A DNA stretch of 64,000 nt from an uncultured Dehalococcoidia bacterium (GTDB lineage: Bacteria > Chloroflexota > Dehalococcoidia > Lucifugimonadales > UBA1127), in contig OX638292.1 of assembly GCA_951812285.1 (NCBI GenBank), forward strand, positions 2,751,001 to 2,815,000, written 5' to 3'. Below the pieces are notes generated by a model, which was given only the letters and a program-made list of their open reading frames with translations, had not been told where the DNA came from and ran no database searches. Positions 7,936 to 16,327 of this stretch are shown one piece after another. How positions within the stretch are numbered: position 1 is the stretch's first letter; the number at the start of each line of letters is the position of its first letter. The translations under genes and the position numbers were made by a program.

Positions 7936-9276
7936 CTAAGCCGGTTGCCTACGCGATCGCCGTATGAACAATGCCACACCTACTAGACTAACAATCACAG
8001 CTACCGCCAGCAGCCAGGTGAATACTGACAACGGTGCGGCGCCGACGTCTCCATTCCCAGCACTGCCAACCTCTCGCAAGGCTGCCCCCCCTACATCAAC
8101 GTCGTCACTCATGCGACTTCCGAGCGTCCGAACAACTTCCGAGACGACGCCCACGGCATCGGCAGGGATGCCAAGCTGCGAGAGCAGTTCCGGCAAGGCT
8201 GTTACTGTGCGTTCAAATTCTAGCGTCCTGACATGAATTGTTGTTCGGAACTTTGTATAGTCCATGGGGAATTCTTCAACTGGGAACTTGGTAGGCCCTG
8301 CCTCAGGAAACAGAACGCGTCCTCTATAGGGGGCCAAATTCTCACCCAAGTATGCACTCGTTACGCCCAGCGCATTTGCCGATGTTTCCGAAAAGCGCTG
8401 GAGGAGCAGGCTCCAACGCCAGAGCTCCTCATAGTCGTACTTCACCGGGACGACAATAATGTCGCCTTCGTCATAGTCTGTCCATCCCCGGTGCAACGCA
8501 GCTTTGGCAGCCTCCAAGTCGACGTCTTCCTGTCCAGGTCGCACCTTTACCTGAACATACACCACGTTGAGGCCGCCCTTGATTCCTGCAACTCCTAGAT
8601 CTGGGTATCGCTCCCACGCCCTGCAAGCGCCACCGATCCCGGTGTATGACTCAATGTCACAGTCCAAGGCAGGGAAGTTGGTGGTGTCGACGCCCGTTAC
8701 GTCGACTGAGTCAGCCGCCCCCCTCGCTTCGTCGGTTCTGCCCTCGGCGTCCGGCCACAATTTGCGAAATGACGGCCACCCCAGTTCATCGCGAAGCGCG
8801 GCCTCTCCCCCAGAGCGAAGGAAGAAGACCTCGTAATCATTCGACACCGGTAGCACGAAGCCTCCTGTGCTCCTTTCATACACTCCTCGGCCACACCCTT
8901 GTTCTTCGAGCAGGCACGAGTGCTCCCCAGACCGACTCGCTTCTTCCTTGGCTTTGGTAAACAGAAAGTCAATGTCGCTGTCCGAGATCGGTTCTGTCCT
9001 CGCCAAATAGACGAACAGGGCTCCTCCTCCCTTATACATGGCCTCGATGTCCAGTTTGTTCGCGGCGTAGGCTTGCTCGAACGCATAGCAGTGCACGGGG
9101 TCCTGGTCGAAGGTCCCGCCGAAGCAGCTGCCTACCGGGTTGGGGTCGGGTTCGCTTTCTTGCGCGAATGCCGGTGGCACCATGGACAGCGCCACCAGCG
9201 CGAGGAGTGCGCTAGCAGTCGTCAATGCCGCAAACAAGCACCACCGCAACACGTTCCTTGGTCTTGTGTCGTCCAT
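7936..9276 (-). CDS. Secreted or membrane-anchored protein of unknown function
   Basis: This 446-residue protein has an N-terminal signal sequence (hydrophobic about residues 13-36, ending PPAFAQ) and a C-terminal membrane helix (about 418-440) followed by RRSRRQ. It should therefore be exported and anchored by its C-terminus with a short basic cytoplasmic tail. The mature part contains several Cys residues (CFGG, HCYAF, HSCLLEEQGCG, LDCDIE, GGACRAW) that could form disulfides outside the cell. No known family is recognised. GC content is moderately lower than that of the flanking genes. It lies between the ABC-F gene and the duplicated ABC-F tail. Confidence 0.75.
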   Translation of the reverse strand: MDDTRPRNVLRWCLFAALTTASALLALVALSMVPPAFAQESEPDPNPVGSCFGGTFDQDPVHCYAFEQAYAANKLDIEAMYKGGGALFVYLARTEPISDSDIDFLFTKAKEEASRSGEHSCLLEEQGCGRGVYERSTGGFVLPVSNDYEVFFLRSGGEAALRDELGWPSFRKLWPDAEGRTDEARGAADSVDVTGVDTTNFPALDCDIESYTGIGGACRAWERYPDLGVAGIKGGLNVVYVQVKVRPGQEDVDLEAAKAALHRGWTDYDEGDIIVVPVKYDYEELWRWSLLLQRFSETSANALGVTSAYLGENLAPYRGRVLFPEAGPTKFPVEEFPMDYTKFRTTIHVRTLEFERTVTALPELLSQLGIPADAVGVVSEVVRTLGSRMSDDVDVGGAALREVGSAGNGDVGAAPLSVFTWLLAVAVIVSLVGVALFIRRSRRQPA

Positions 9277-9444
9277 GTCCCTGGACTGATTCGGCGCGGG
9301 AGCAATTGGTTGTGTAATAGTTCACCTGTATCAGGACAGCTAGTCTGCGCCGTGACGTAGCGGGAGCCTAAAGGTACAAACGCTGGGGATCGCCTGAAGG
9401 TTCCGTTTCGCTTGCGCAAGACATGAGGGCGTTGGCAGGTACAG

Positions 9445-9729
9445 ATGTGTCATTGGCACCATCGGCGGGAGCGGTTGTCGGCGTTGGCGCTGGCGCTGGC
9501 GACCGAGCGGGTGAACGCGACGCTGGGGAAGCGGGAGGGGCGGATCTCGGAGCTGGAGGCGGTGTTCGCGCGGCCGGAGCTGTACAAGGACCCGGCGCGT
9601 GTGGCGTCGTCGGGGGAGGAGTACCGGGCGCTGAAGGCGGAGGCGGCGTCGCTGTGGGGGGAGTGGGAGCGCCTGGCGCTAGCGGCGGAGGACGTCGAGG
9701 AGCGGCTGGGGGGGTTGCGGGGGGTGTGA
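9445..9729 (+). pseudogene. Duplicated C-terminal fragment of the ABC-F gene
   Basis: From about 9480 to 9729 the sequence repeats the last ~245 bases of the ABC-F gene (7290-7533) with only scattered differences. The encoded piece runs from ERVNATL through ISELEA and [16 protein letters not shown] to the stop, and contains only the C-terminal coiled coil with no ATPase motifs. The preceding ~50 bases are unrelated. It is best read as a partial segmental duplication. A free-standing 94-residue coiled-coil protein is possible but has no clear ribosome binding site. Confidence 0.75.
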
Positions 9730-9772
9730 TGTGGGGCTGGCGAGGGGCCCTTCTACGGGCGTGTGCTGTTTG

Positions 9773-9803
9773 TCGGGGTTCCTGCCTTCGCAGGAACGAC
9801 GGG
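9773..9803. repeat. Single hairpin repeat
   Basis: One copy of the TTCCTGC/GCAGGAA hairpin repeat lies after the ABC-F fragment, preceded by GTCGGGG and followed by CGACGGGG. Confidence 0.75.
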
Positions 9804-9851
9804 GTGGGGTGCGGAGTAAGTGTGTGTGCGCTGCCGCCGGCACCAGAAACG

Positions 9852-10730
9852 TTATCGAGTGGGCGTCTTCGATTGGCCTTCATAGTCACTGCCCCAGCAG
9901 AGCGCCGAGCCGTCTTCCCGCAAGCCGCAGGTGTGGCTTCCGCCACTGCTGATTGCTGTGAACGTTACGGCCGAGGGCGGGCTTGCCTGACCCCATGAGT
10001 CTATTCCCCAGCAAATGGCTGTGCCGTCATCCCGCAACGCGCAGGTGTGTTCCGACCCGGCGCTGATGGCTACAAAGTTATCGCCTTCTGGCTGACTTGC
10101 CTGTCCATCCTGGTCGGAGCCCCAACAGAGTGCCCGGCCGTCGTCCCGCAACCCGCAGGTGTGATACGACCCAGTAGTAATTGCTGTCAGTGTCACGCCA
10201 AGGGGCGCCCTATTCAATTCGGCAGATGTGTTCCAACATGTGGCCGTGCCATCTCCGTACAAGCCGCATGTGTGTAGCCCCCCGGGACTGATGGCCGCAA
10301 GCATTTCATTCTCCGGTATGTCCCGCCAACCTGCATTGGGATGGCCCCAGCAAATTGCCGTTCCGTCGTCCCGTAACCCGCAGGTGTGGTACACCCCGCT
10401 GTGGATGGTGGCGAGGGTCTCACCTTCCGGCGGACTAGACTCGCCATACGAGTTGTTGCCCCAGCACGTCGCGGTCCCGTCCTCTCGCAAACCGCAGGAG
10501 TGGGACCATCCGCTGCTAATTGCGACAAATGTCTCACCCGCCGGCACGCTTGCCTGACCGTACTTGTCATGGCCCCAGCACAATGCCGTGCCGTCTTCAC
10601 GCAGGCCGCACGTATGGCGCCCTCCGGCGCTTATTTTCGTGAAGGTCTCGGCGTTGCCTCCGCATGCAACGGCGGAACCGATGACGAGGAGGACGCAAAG
10701 CGCCCATGCGGGACTGAATCGACCATGCAT
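9852..10730 (-). CDS. RCC1-like repeat lipoprotein
   Basis: This protein of about 292 residues begins with a lipoprotein signal (hydrophobic core, then GSAVAC with the acceptor Cys near residue 23). The body is a run of about seven RCC1/BNR-like blade repeats, each carrying HTCGLRxDGTAxCWG and spaced by GETFxAISSG-like strands, predicting a beta-propeller on the outer face of the membrane. Each repeat has two Cys (TCGL and CWG) that could pair. A TTG at 10733 adds one residue; the ATG at 10730 is preferred. A related gene diverges from it at 10955. The ligand or partner is unknown. Confidence 0.8.
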   Translation of the reverse strand: MHGRFSPAWALCVLLVIGSAVACGGNAETFTKISAGGRHTCGLREDGTALCWGHDKYGQASVPAGETFVAISSGWSHSCGLREDGTATCWGNNSYGESSPPEGETLATIHSGVYHTCGLRDDGTAICWGHPNAGWRDIPENEMLAAISPGGLHTCGLYGDGTATCWNTSAELNRAPLGVTLTAITTGSYHTCGLRDDGRALCWGSDQDGQASQPEGDNFVAISAGSEHTCALRDDGTAICWGIDSWGQASPPSAVTFTAISSGGSHTCGLREDGSALCWGSDYEGQSKTPTR

Positions 10731-10954
10731 CAAGGTGATTCCTCATTGCGGCAGACGTGAGTACTGGGACATGTTAGCATCGTTGGACTATTTTGCCCTG
10801 ACTCGGCGACCACCCCCTTGCACAGACGCGTGGCGTGCAACCCAAACCCTGACTGGCAGTAGCGCAAGCCTGCCAAGGCTGACTGAGGGACGGCGCCTGG
10901 GTTCAAACACAAGCACCAATCCGAGCCGACACTCTCCGAGAAGGATGTGCGTTG

Positions 10955-11914
10955 ATGCGACTCCTAAGGTTCCCGTTCATTGCCTTACCTGTAGGCATCC
11001 TGCTGATTGCCCTATCGACTGCGTGCGGCGGGTCGACGATGCCCTTTGTGGAAGTCGCCGCTGGCGGTGTGCACACGTGCGGCTTGCGTTCCGACGGGAG
11101 CGTCGACTGTTGGGGGAGCAACGAGTTCGGGCAACTCAAGGCGCCGAAAGACGAGCGGTTTTCGACGATCATCGCAGGATCGGTCCATGCATGTGGGCTG
11201 CGAGAGGACGGCAGTGCGTCCTGCTGGGGAGATAAAGAGCTTCCGGGTGCAGCAATTCCCGGGTGGCCCACTGCGACTATCCCAGTCGCTTTTCCACCTG
11301 AGGACGAAAGGCTTACTGGGTTGCGCATAGAATTTCTGCGTAGCTGCGGAATCCGGACGGACGGCAGTCTCGTCTGTTGGAACGGGGAGAGCACTTCTCA
11401 ACCATTCGGTGCGGACAGCTTTAGCGCGATTACCTCCGGCACTGCCCTTTGTGGACTACGGACGGACGGCGGCGCAGTGTGCTCGGCGTACAGTCTCAAA
11501 GTGCCGGTAGGGGAAGTGTTCATTGCCATCGAATCCGGGAGTGGCCATGCGTGCGGGTTGCGTTCAGACGGAAGCGCTCTCTGCTGGGGACACAACAACG
11601 CGGGAGCAGTGTCCCCAGTCCCGGAAGGGCTGTTTTCGGCCATTGCCGCGGGAGGTCATCATTCCTGCGGGCTTCGGGTGGATGGAACGGTCGCATGCTG
11701 GGGGGCCGATGTGGAGCTGCTCGAACAAAGCACGGCAATCCGCGCTTCTCGCTTGGACCGGATGCGCGACAATCCTCCGACTGCTGCTCCTGAAGGCGAA
11801 CGGTTCACGGCGATAGCTGCAGGCGCCTTGCACACATGCGGCATACGGCTGGACGGCGGCATTTCCTGCTGGGGCGACGACGAAGACGGGCAGGCGTCGC
11901 CGCCAGGCAATTAG
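10955..11914 (+). CDS. RCC1-like repeat lipoprotein (divergent paralogue)
   Basis: This 319-residue protein has a lipoprotein signal ending LSTAC and the same RCC1-like repeats (HTCGLRSDGSVDCWG and variants) as the product encoded divergently at 9852-10730. Some units are degenerate: one loses its second Cys motif (SLVCWNG) and one reads GGAVCSA. A propeller-like domain displayed outside the cytoplasmic membrane is expected. The start is ATG at 10955, with AAGG about 11 bases upstream and a TTG one codon before it. The 224-base gap to the divergent partner must contain both promoters. Function is unknown. The pair probably arose by duplication and inversion. Confidence 0.8.
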   Translation: MRLLRFPFIALPVGILLIALSTACGGSTMPFVEVAAGGVHTCGLRSDGSVDCWGSNEFGQLKAPKDERFSTIIAGSVHACGLREDGSASCWGDKELPGAAIPGWPTATIPVAFPPEDERLTGLRIEFLRSCGIRTDGSLVCWNGESTSQPFGADSFSAITSGTALCGLRTDGGAVCSAYSLKVPVGEVFIAIESGSGHACGLRSDGSALCWGHNNAGAVSPVPEGLFSAIAAGGHHSCGLRVDGTVACWGADVELLEQSTAIRASRLDRMRDNPPTAAPEGERFTAIAAGALHTCGIRLDGGISCWGDDEDGQASPPGN

Positions 11915-11989
11915 GGCCAGTGCATGTAGCATCTGGCTCCTCGACGAGCTCAGGGCGAACGGATTGCGCGGCGGAGGTTGGGGAGGGGG

Positions 11990-11995
11990 TATACT
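11990..11995 (+). promoter_or_regulatory. Possible -10 of the class II aldolase gene
   Basis: TATACT at 11990-11995 would start transcription near 12002, leaving a 22-base leader that contains GGAGG at 12011-12015. No -35 at ideal spacing is visible. An interspersed GACGAGCTCAGGGCGAACGG repeat lies immediately upstream (11938-11963). Confidence 0.35.
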
Positions 11996-12023
11996 GCCGG
12001 CAATCGGCGCGGAGGAGACGGGG

Positions 12024-12767
12024 ATGGCGACAGGGAGGCCGGAGCGGTTCTCGCCCGCGGAGTGGGGGGCTCGGGTGGAGCTGGCGGCGGCGTACCGGCT
12101 GACGCACCACTTCGGGATGACGACGCTGATCTACAACCACATCACGGCTCGTGTGCCGGACGCGGAGGGGCAGTTCCTCATCAATGAGTACGGGCTTGGG
12201 TATGACGAGGTGTCGGCGTCGAACCTGCTGAAGCTCGACATGGACGGGAACGTGCTGGAGGAGGGGAAGCACCGGATCAACTACACGGGGTTCGTGATCC
12301 ACTCGGCGGTCCACGGGGCTCGGGACGACGTGTCGTGCGTGATGCACACGCACACGCCGTACGGGATGGCGGTGTCGACGCTGGAGGATGGGCTGGTGCT
12401 GCTGCAGCAGGAGGCGTACCAGTTTCATGACCGGGTGGCGTACCACGAGTTCGAGGGGGTGGCGCTGGACGTCGACGAGCGGGAGCGGCTGGTGACGGAC
12501 CTGGGCGACAAGAACGCGATGATCCTGCGGAACCACGGGCTGTTGACCGTCGGGAAGACGGTGCGGGACGCGTGGACGCGGATGTGGATGCTGGAGCTGG
12601 CGTGCAAGGTGCAGGTGCTGGCGCAATCGACGGGGCAGGCGATCCGGCAGGCGCCGGTTGCGGCGATCGAGAAGACGACGGCGATGTTCGACGGGGAGAA
12701 CGCGGCGCTGGAGTGGGCGTGGTTGGTGCGCCGGCTGGACCGGGAGGATCCGGGGTATAAGGAGTAG
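12024..12767 (+). CDS. Class II aldolase/adducin family protein
   Basis: This 247-residue cytosolic protein belongs to the zinc-dependent class II aldolase/adducin fold, which includes L-fuculose-phosphate aldolase and L-ribulose-5-phosphate 4-epimerase relatives. The N-terminal YRLTHHFGMTTLIYNHITAR and the central metal-binding stretch VMHTHTPYGMAV, followed by a later His (ILRNHGLLTVG), fit the family pattern of His ligands. The start at 12024 follows GGAGG by eight bases; an upstream in-frame start would translate repeat-derived sequence. It stands alone, so the sugar substrate is unknown. A close relation to adducin-like aldolase domains without sugar-phosphate specificity is also possible. 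Confidence 0.85.
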   Translation: MATGRPERFSPAEWGARVELAAAYRLTHHFGMTTLIYNHITARVPDAEGQFLINEYGLGYDEVSASNLLKLDMDGNVLEEGKHRINYTGFVIHSAVHGARDDVSCVMHTHTPYGMAVSTLEDGLVLLQQEAYQFHDRVAYHEFEGVALDVDERERLVTDLGDKNAMILRNHGLLTVGKTVRDAWTRMWMLELACKVQVLAQSTGQAIRQAPVAAIEKTTAMFDGENAALEWAWLVRRLDREDPGYKE

Positions 12768-12819
12768 TTGGGGGCGCGGTTAGGGCGCTTCGGTGGGTTT
12801 AGGGCGAACGGGGTTTCAT

Positions 12820-13385
12820 TCGTCGGGGTTCCCCCGCTTTTGCGGGGGCGACGGGTGGGGCCCTTTTTCTTTGCTTGTGGGTGGGGGGTCGCCCCTCGCC
12901 CCGCCCCTCTGGATACCGGCCCCGTATCGGGGTACGGGGCATGCTTTCGCCGGTATGGAGGCGTAGGGGGTGGGTGTGGCGGAGGTGGTTGGTGGAGGGC
13001 ATTCCCCCTGCCCCTGGATACCGGCCTCCGCCGGTATGGAGGCGTGGGGGGTGTGGGAGTGGCGGGGGTGGTTGGTGGAGAGGGTGCCCCCGCGGCCGCG
13101 CCCCTCTGGATTCCTGCCTGCGCAGGAATGACGCGGGAGGGGCGCGGGGGAATGACGCGGGTGGGGCGCAGGAATTGTGCCGTGCGAGGGTTGGGGGTGT
13201 GGGAGGGGCGGAGGTGGTTGGTGGAGGGGGTGCCCCGCGCCTCGCCCCTCTGGGTTCCCGCTTTCGCGGGAACGACGGGTGGGGCGCGGGAATGGTGGGA
13301 TGGGGGACGGCCCCGCGCGTCCGCCCGTGCCCTGGGTTCCCGCTTTCGCGGGAACGACGGGTGGGGCGGGGGAATGACGCGCGTG
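12820..13385. repeat. Hairpin repeat cluster with a nested palindrome
   Basis: About 0.6 kb between convergent genes consists of hairpin repeats. TTCCCGCTTTCGCGGGAA types lie near 13255 and 13336 and a CCCCCGCTTTTGCGGGGG type near 12830. ATACCGGC/GCCGGTAT types lie near 12916 and 13017, and a TTCCTGC/GCAGGAA type near 13110. At 12913-12960 the ATACCGG and CGCCGGTAT arms are separated by a CCCCGTA/TACGGGG palindrome and GCATGCTTT. TGGTTGGTGGAG-like spacers recur. No gene is visible. Confidence 0.8.
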
Positions 13386-13392
13386 GGGGCGG

Positions 13393-14580
13393 TTAGCAGG
13401 TGTAGGGGATGTGGCCGGGGTATTGGGAGGCGGCGGCGTTGGCGTACCAGCAGTTGTAGTGGTTGGAGGCTTCTTCTGCGATGAGCCAGAGGGACTGGGC
13501 GTGGCGGCCGAGTTCGGTGGCGAGGGAGACGCTGCAGCGTTGGGGCTCCCGGTGGCCGCAGTTGGCCTCGATGGCGTCCACGTAGGCCTCCCACGCCGTG
13601 TTGTACGCGGACTTCGCGGCGTTGACGTTGTCGCGGAGCTCGGCGTTGGCGGGGACGGTGTTCGGGTGGAACTCGATGATGTAGCCGTCGACGGCGGTGT
13701 GAGGGACCCAGCAGCCGTCGGCGTTGGCGTGGGCGTCGCCCTTGGGCCAGTAGTGGTGGACGCCGTCGATGACCTGGACGTCGACGACACGGTGGGCGGT
13801 GCTGCCGCCGGTCGCATCGGGCCAGCAGGCGGTGTTTTCGAAGCTGATGATTGCGCCGACGACGATCTCTTCCGGCGAGAAGGCGCGCATCAACGTGGCC
13901 GAGTCGATGCAGGTGAGCTTGGGCTCCATGCTGCCCGTGCAGAGGAAGCCCAGGTTGTGGATGCGCTGCGAGGCGAGGAAGAGGGGGCGGCGCTGCTCCT
14001 CCAGCTCCAGGATCTCGGTGCGTAGCTCTCCGGCGCGGGCCTCCAGTTCTGCCAGCGTCGCGGCGGCCTGCTGCAGGCGCTCATGCCGCTCGCTCAGGGT
14101 GTTGTAGTCGTCGTTGCGAGCCGCGAACCACCGCGTCATCTCCTCCAGCTGTCCTTCCACCTCCGCCTTCTCGCCCTCGAGCGTCGTGATGCGCGTGCCG
14201 GCGGTCGCCAACCGGGCGCGGAGGGCCGCGGCGGCGTCGCCGGCGGCGGTGACGTCGTCGGCGAGGGCGGCGTTGTCGTGGATGGCGGTGTTGAGGTAGC
14301 CGGTGAGGGCGTCCTTGTCGGACTGGAGGGTGGCGTTGATGCGCCGGAGATCGATGCCGTCCTGCTGGAGGGGGCCGATGGCCTCCGCGAGGGCGACGAG
14401 GCGGGCGTTGGCGGCGTCGAGGGAGGCGCGGGTTGCGTGCAGGGACTCGGTCGTGGACCGGTGGGCGGCCTGCTCGTCGCGGAGGGAGGCGCGGGCTGCG
14501 TCGAGGTCGACGTAGAGGAAGACGAGGACGGCGAGGAGCAGGACGGCGGCGAGGCCGGTGAGCATGCGTTTCTGGGACAT
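13393..14580 (-). CDS. Membrane-anchored coiled-coil protein with a signal-peptidase-I-like (S26) domain
   Basis: This 395-residue protein has one N-terminal membrane helix (about 8-25), a long heptad-rich region (about 27-197) and a C-terminal domain resembling the SipW/archaeal/ER branch of S26 signal peptidases. The catalytic Ser motif is TGSMEPKL (Ser217), followed by SPEEIVVGAIISFE, then TAHRVVDV where His263 takes the place of the usual general-base Lys, and WPKGDAHANAD with Asp282. Those three blocks occur in the same order as in SipW-like enzymes. The C-terminus is Cys-rich. The domain should face outward. It is preceded by a strong run of interspersed repeats and has no operon partner. 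Family membership is inferred from motifs; activity and substrate are unknown. Confidence 0.7.
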   Translation of the reverse strand: MSQKRMLTGLAAVLLLAVLVFLYVDLDAARASLRDEQAAHRSTTESLHATRASLDAANARLVALAEAIGPLQQDGIDLRRINATLQSDKDALTGYLNTAIHDNAALADDVTAAGDAAAALRARLATAGTRITTLEGEKAEVEGQLEEMTRWFAARNDDYNTLSERHERLQQAAATLAELEARAGELRTEILELEEQRRPLFLASQRIHNLGFLCTGSMEPKLTCIDSATLMRAFSPEEIVVGAIISFENTACWPDATGGSTAHRVVDVQVIDGVHHYWPKGDAHANADGCWVPHTAVDGYIIEFHPNTVPANAELRDNVNAAKSAYNTAWEAYVDAIEANCGHREPQRCSVSLATELGRHAQSLWLIAEEASNHYNCWYANAAASQYPGHIPYTC

Positions 14581-14734
14581 GGCGACCCTCTCTCGGTGAA
14601 GTGCGGGGCCGGGGAGGCGGCAGGCGTGCCCGTGGGCCCATGGTAGCGCGGGCGGGGGTGGGCGTCACGGTGGCACGTTTGTGCGGGTTGGGTCGGGGGT
14701 GTGGGAGTGGCGGCGGTGGTTGGTGGAGGGGGTG

Positions 14735-15345
14735 GCCCCGCCCATGGATACCGGCTTTCGCCGGTATGGAGGCGTGAGGGGTGTGGGATTGGCCCGCCGC
14801 CCCGCCCCTCTGGATTCCTGCCTGCGCAGGAATGACGCGCGTGTGGGGGTGTGGGAGTGGCGGGGGTGGTTGGTGGTGGGGGTGGCCCCGCGCCCCGCCC
14901 CTCTGGATTCCTGCCTGCGCAGGAATGACGCGCGTGTGGGGGTGTGGGAGTGGCGGGGGTGGTTGGTGGTGGGGGTGGCCCCGCGCCCCGCCCCTCTGGA
15001 TTCCTGCCTGCGCAGGAATGACGGGCGTGGGGGTGGTTGGTGGTGGTGGTGGTCCCGCCCGGCGTCCGTTTATGCCCTTCGAGAGCCTCAGCACGAGCGG
15101 ACGCCCCCACGCCCCAAGGCTCCCCCATCCCCGTATCGAGTACGGGGCAGGCTCTAACCTTCCCCCCGAGGGGGAAGGGATACCCCTCGCCCCCGCCCCC
15201 GCCCTGGGTTCCCGCTTTCGCGGGAATGACGGTAGCGAGGGGGGCGGGAATGACGAAGGTGGTTGGTGTTGGGGGTGCCGCCGCCCCTGGATACCGGCCC
15301 CGTATCGGGGTACGGGGCATGCTTTCGCCGGTATGGAGGCGTGGG
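14735..15345. repeat. Hairpin repeat cluster with tandem-like ~107-base units
   Basis: Three nearly identical hairpins with flanks (TTCCTGCCTGCGCAGGAATG) lie near 14813, 14907 and 15000, separated by near-copies of GGAGTGGCGGGGGTGGTTGG. An ATACCGGC/GCCGGTAT type is near 14745, the composite palindrome unit near 15118-15180, and a TTCCCGC type near 15208. At 15289-15338 ATACCGG and CGCCGGTAT again flank a CCCCGTA/TACGGGG palindrome. No gene is visible between 14581 and 15450. Confidence 0.85.
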
Positions 15346-15450
15346 GGTGGGGGATGCCATGAGTGTGCCATTTGGTGCTTGCGTGTGTCGAATGTATGTT
15401 CTATTTTTGTTCTCATTCAGCTATAGGACTGGCGTCCGGAGGAGCAGGGT

Positions 15451-15780
15451 TTGGAGTACTGGACGGGAGCCTTGCTCCTGGAACGCGCGCTTGTTGTTCT
15501 TTCCTCGGGGTTCAATGCTGCGCATTTCTTGCGGGAGCTTTGGGGGATGTCGCGGCGGGACGGCGGTGGGGTGGCGACGGCGCGGGGGCGGGCCCGGCGG
15601 GCGGCGATGGTCGCGATGGTGGTGATCAACGCGGCGCTGGCGGTTGGGGCGCTGCACCCGCTGATGGCGTCGCGGTTCGCGGCGGTGGGGCGGAGTCCGG
15701 GGCTGGAGGCCGTCGCGGTGGGGATCTCGCTGGCGGCGGCGTTGTACATGACTGCGCTGGTGATGCGCGAAAGGAAGTGA
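15451..15780 (+). CDS. Small membrane protein of the terminase-like module
   Basis: This 109-residue protein starts at TTG with GGAGGAG about seven bases upstream, the best start in this frame. It has two or three hydrophobic stretches (about 46-68 and 85-104, and a weaker one near 8-24) joined by an Arg-rich loop, so it should be an integral membrane protein. No family is recognised. It begins a run of closely spaced plus-strand genes leading to a terminase-like protein, where a holin-like or other accessory role might be expected; that is inference from position only. Confidence 0.55.
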   Translation: MEYWTGALLLERALVVLSSGFNAAHFLRELWGMSRRDGGGVATARGRARRAAMVAMVVINAALAVGALHPLMASRFAAVGRSPGLEAVAVGISLAAALYMTALVMRERK

Positions 15781-15788
15781 GGCAGGAG

Positions 15789-15947
15789 ATGGGATCGTTG
15801 GACAGCGTAATCGGGTCTGAGGACTGGGACAAGGTGGCGTACATGCTGGCAATCGCGGTGCTGCGGGTGGCGGAGACCATCCCGCCGGAGTCGCTGTCGT
15901 CGCTGCTGGCGCTTTTGTCGGAGGACGTTGATGACTGGGATGAGTGA
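15789..15947 (+). CDS. Hypothetical 52-residue acidic protein
   Basis: A short open frame starts at ATG 15789, eight bases after the stop of the previous gene and directly preceded by GGCAGGAG. It encodes an acidic, helical peptide (GSLDSVIGSEDWDKVAYMLA and so on, ending SEDVDDWDE). Its end overlaps the next gene by 17 bases, suggesting translational coupling. No similarity is recognised. Confidence 0.45.
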   Translation: MGSLDSVIGSEDWDKVAYMLAIAVLRVAETIPPESLSSLLALLSEDVDDWDE

Positions 15948-16266
15948 GGCGCACGAGGGAGAGGGCTTTTACGGGGCGGCGCTGACGGAGGCGGAGCGGC
16001 TGCTGCTGCCCTCGGCGCGGGTGGTGGAGGGCGTCGACGAGGAGATGGCGGCGCTGCGGTCGCGGCTGTTCTCGATGCTGCGGGAGAAGCCGGAGCGGCT
16101 GGACCTGCTGTCCCGCGGGATTGGGTCGCTGGTGCGGATGGCGGCGCTGCGCTACCGGATGTCGCCGCAGTCCGAGGAGGACCTGGCGGGCAGCCTGGCG
16201 GGGTTGGTCAACAGCTTCGGCGCGGCGCTGGGACTGGGGGAGTTCCGTGACGCGGCCGAGGGGTAG
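15931..16266 (+). CDS. Small helical protein related to the small terminase-like gene
   Basis: This 111-residue protein starts at ATG 15931 (GGAGG six bases upstream); another in-frame ATG lies at 15940. It is largely helical. Its middle (DEEMAALRSRLFSMLREKP then GIGSLVRMAALRYRM) resembles the C-terminal half of the protein at 2385-2762, but it lacks that protein's GAPxGN motif. Given a large-terminase-like gene 0.7 kb downstream, a small-terminase or packaging-adaptor role is a reasonable guess, not a demonstrated one. Confidence 0.55.
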   Translation: MTGMSEAHEGEGFYGAALTEAERLLLPSARVVEGVDEEMAALRSRLFSMLREKPERLDLLSRGIGSLVRMAALRYRMSPQSEEDLAGSLAGLVNSFGAALGLGEFRDAAEG

Positions 16267-16327
16267 GGATGCGCTGGAGCGGGCGTTGCGGCGGTTGCGG
16301 CCGCGCTTCGGCGGGCTCAGGACAGGC

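Noticed and set aside
14735-15345. Possible CRISPR array from regularly spaced repeats
   Set aside because: Units are hairpins of varied type, and spacer sequences are themselves near-identical. No cas gene is in the window.
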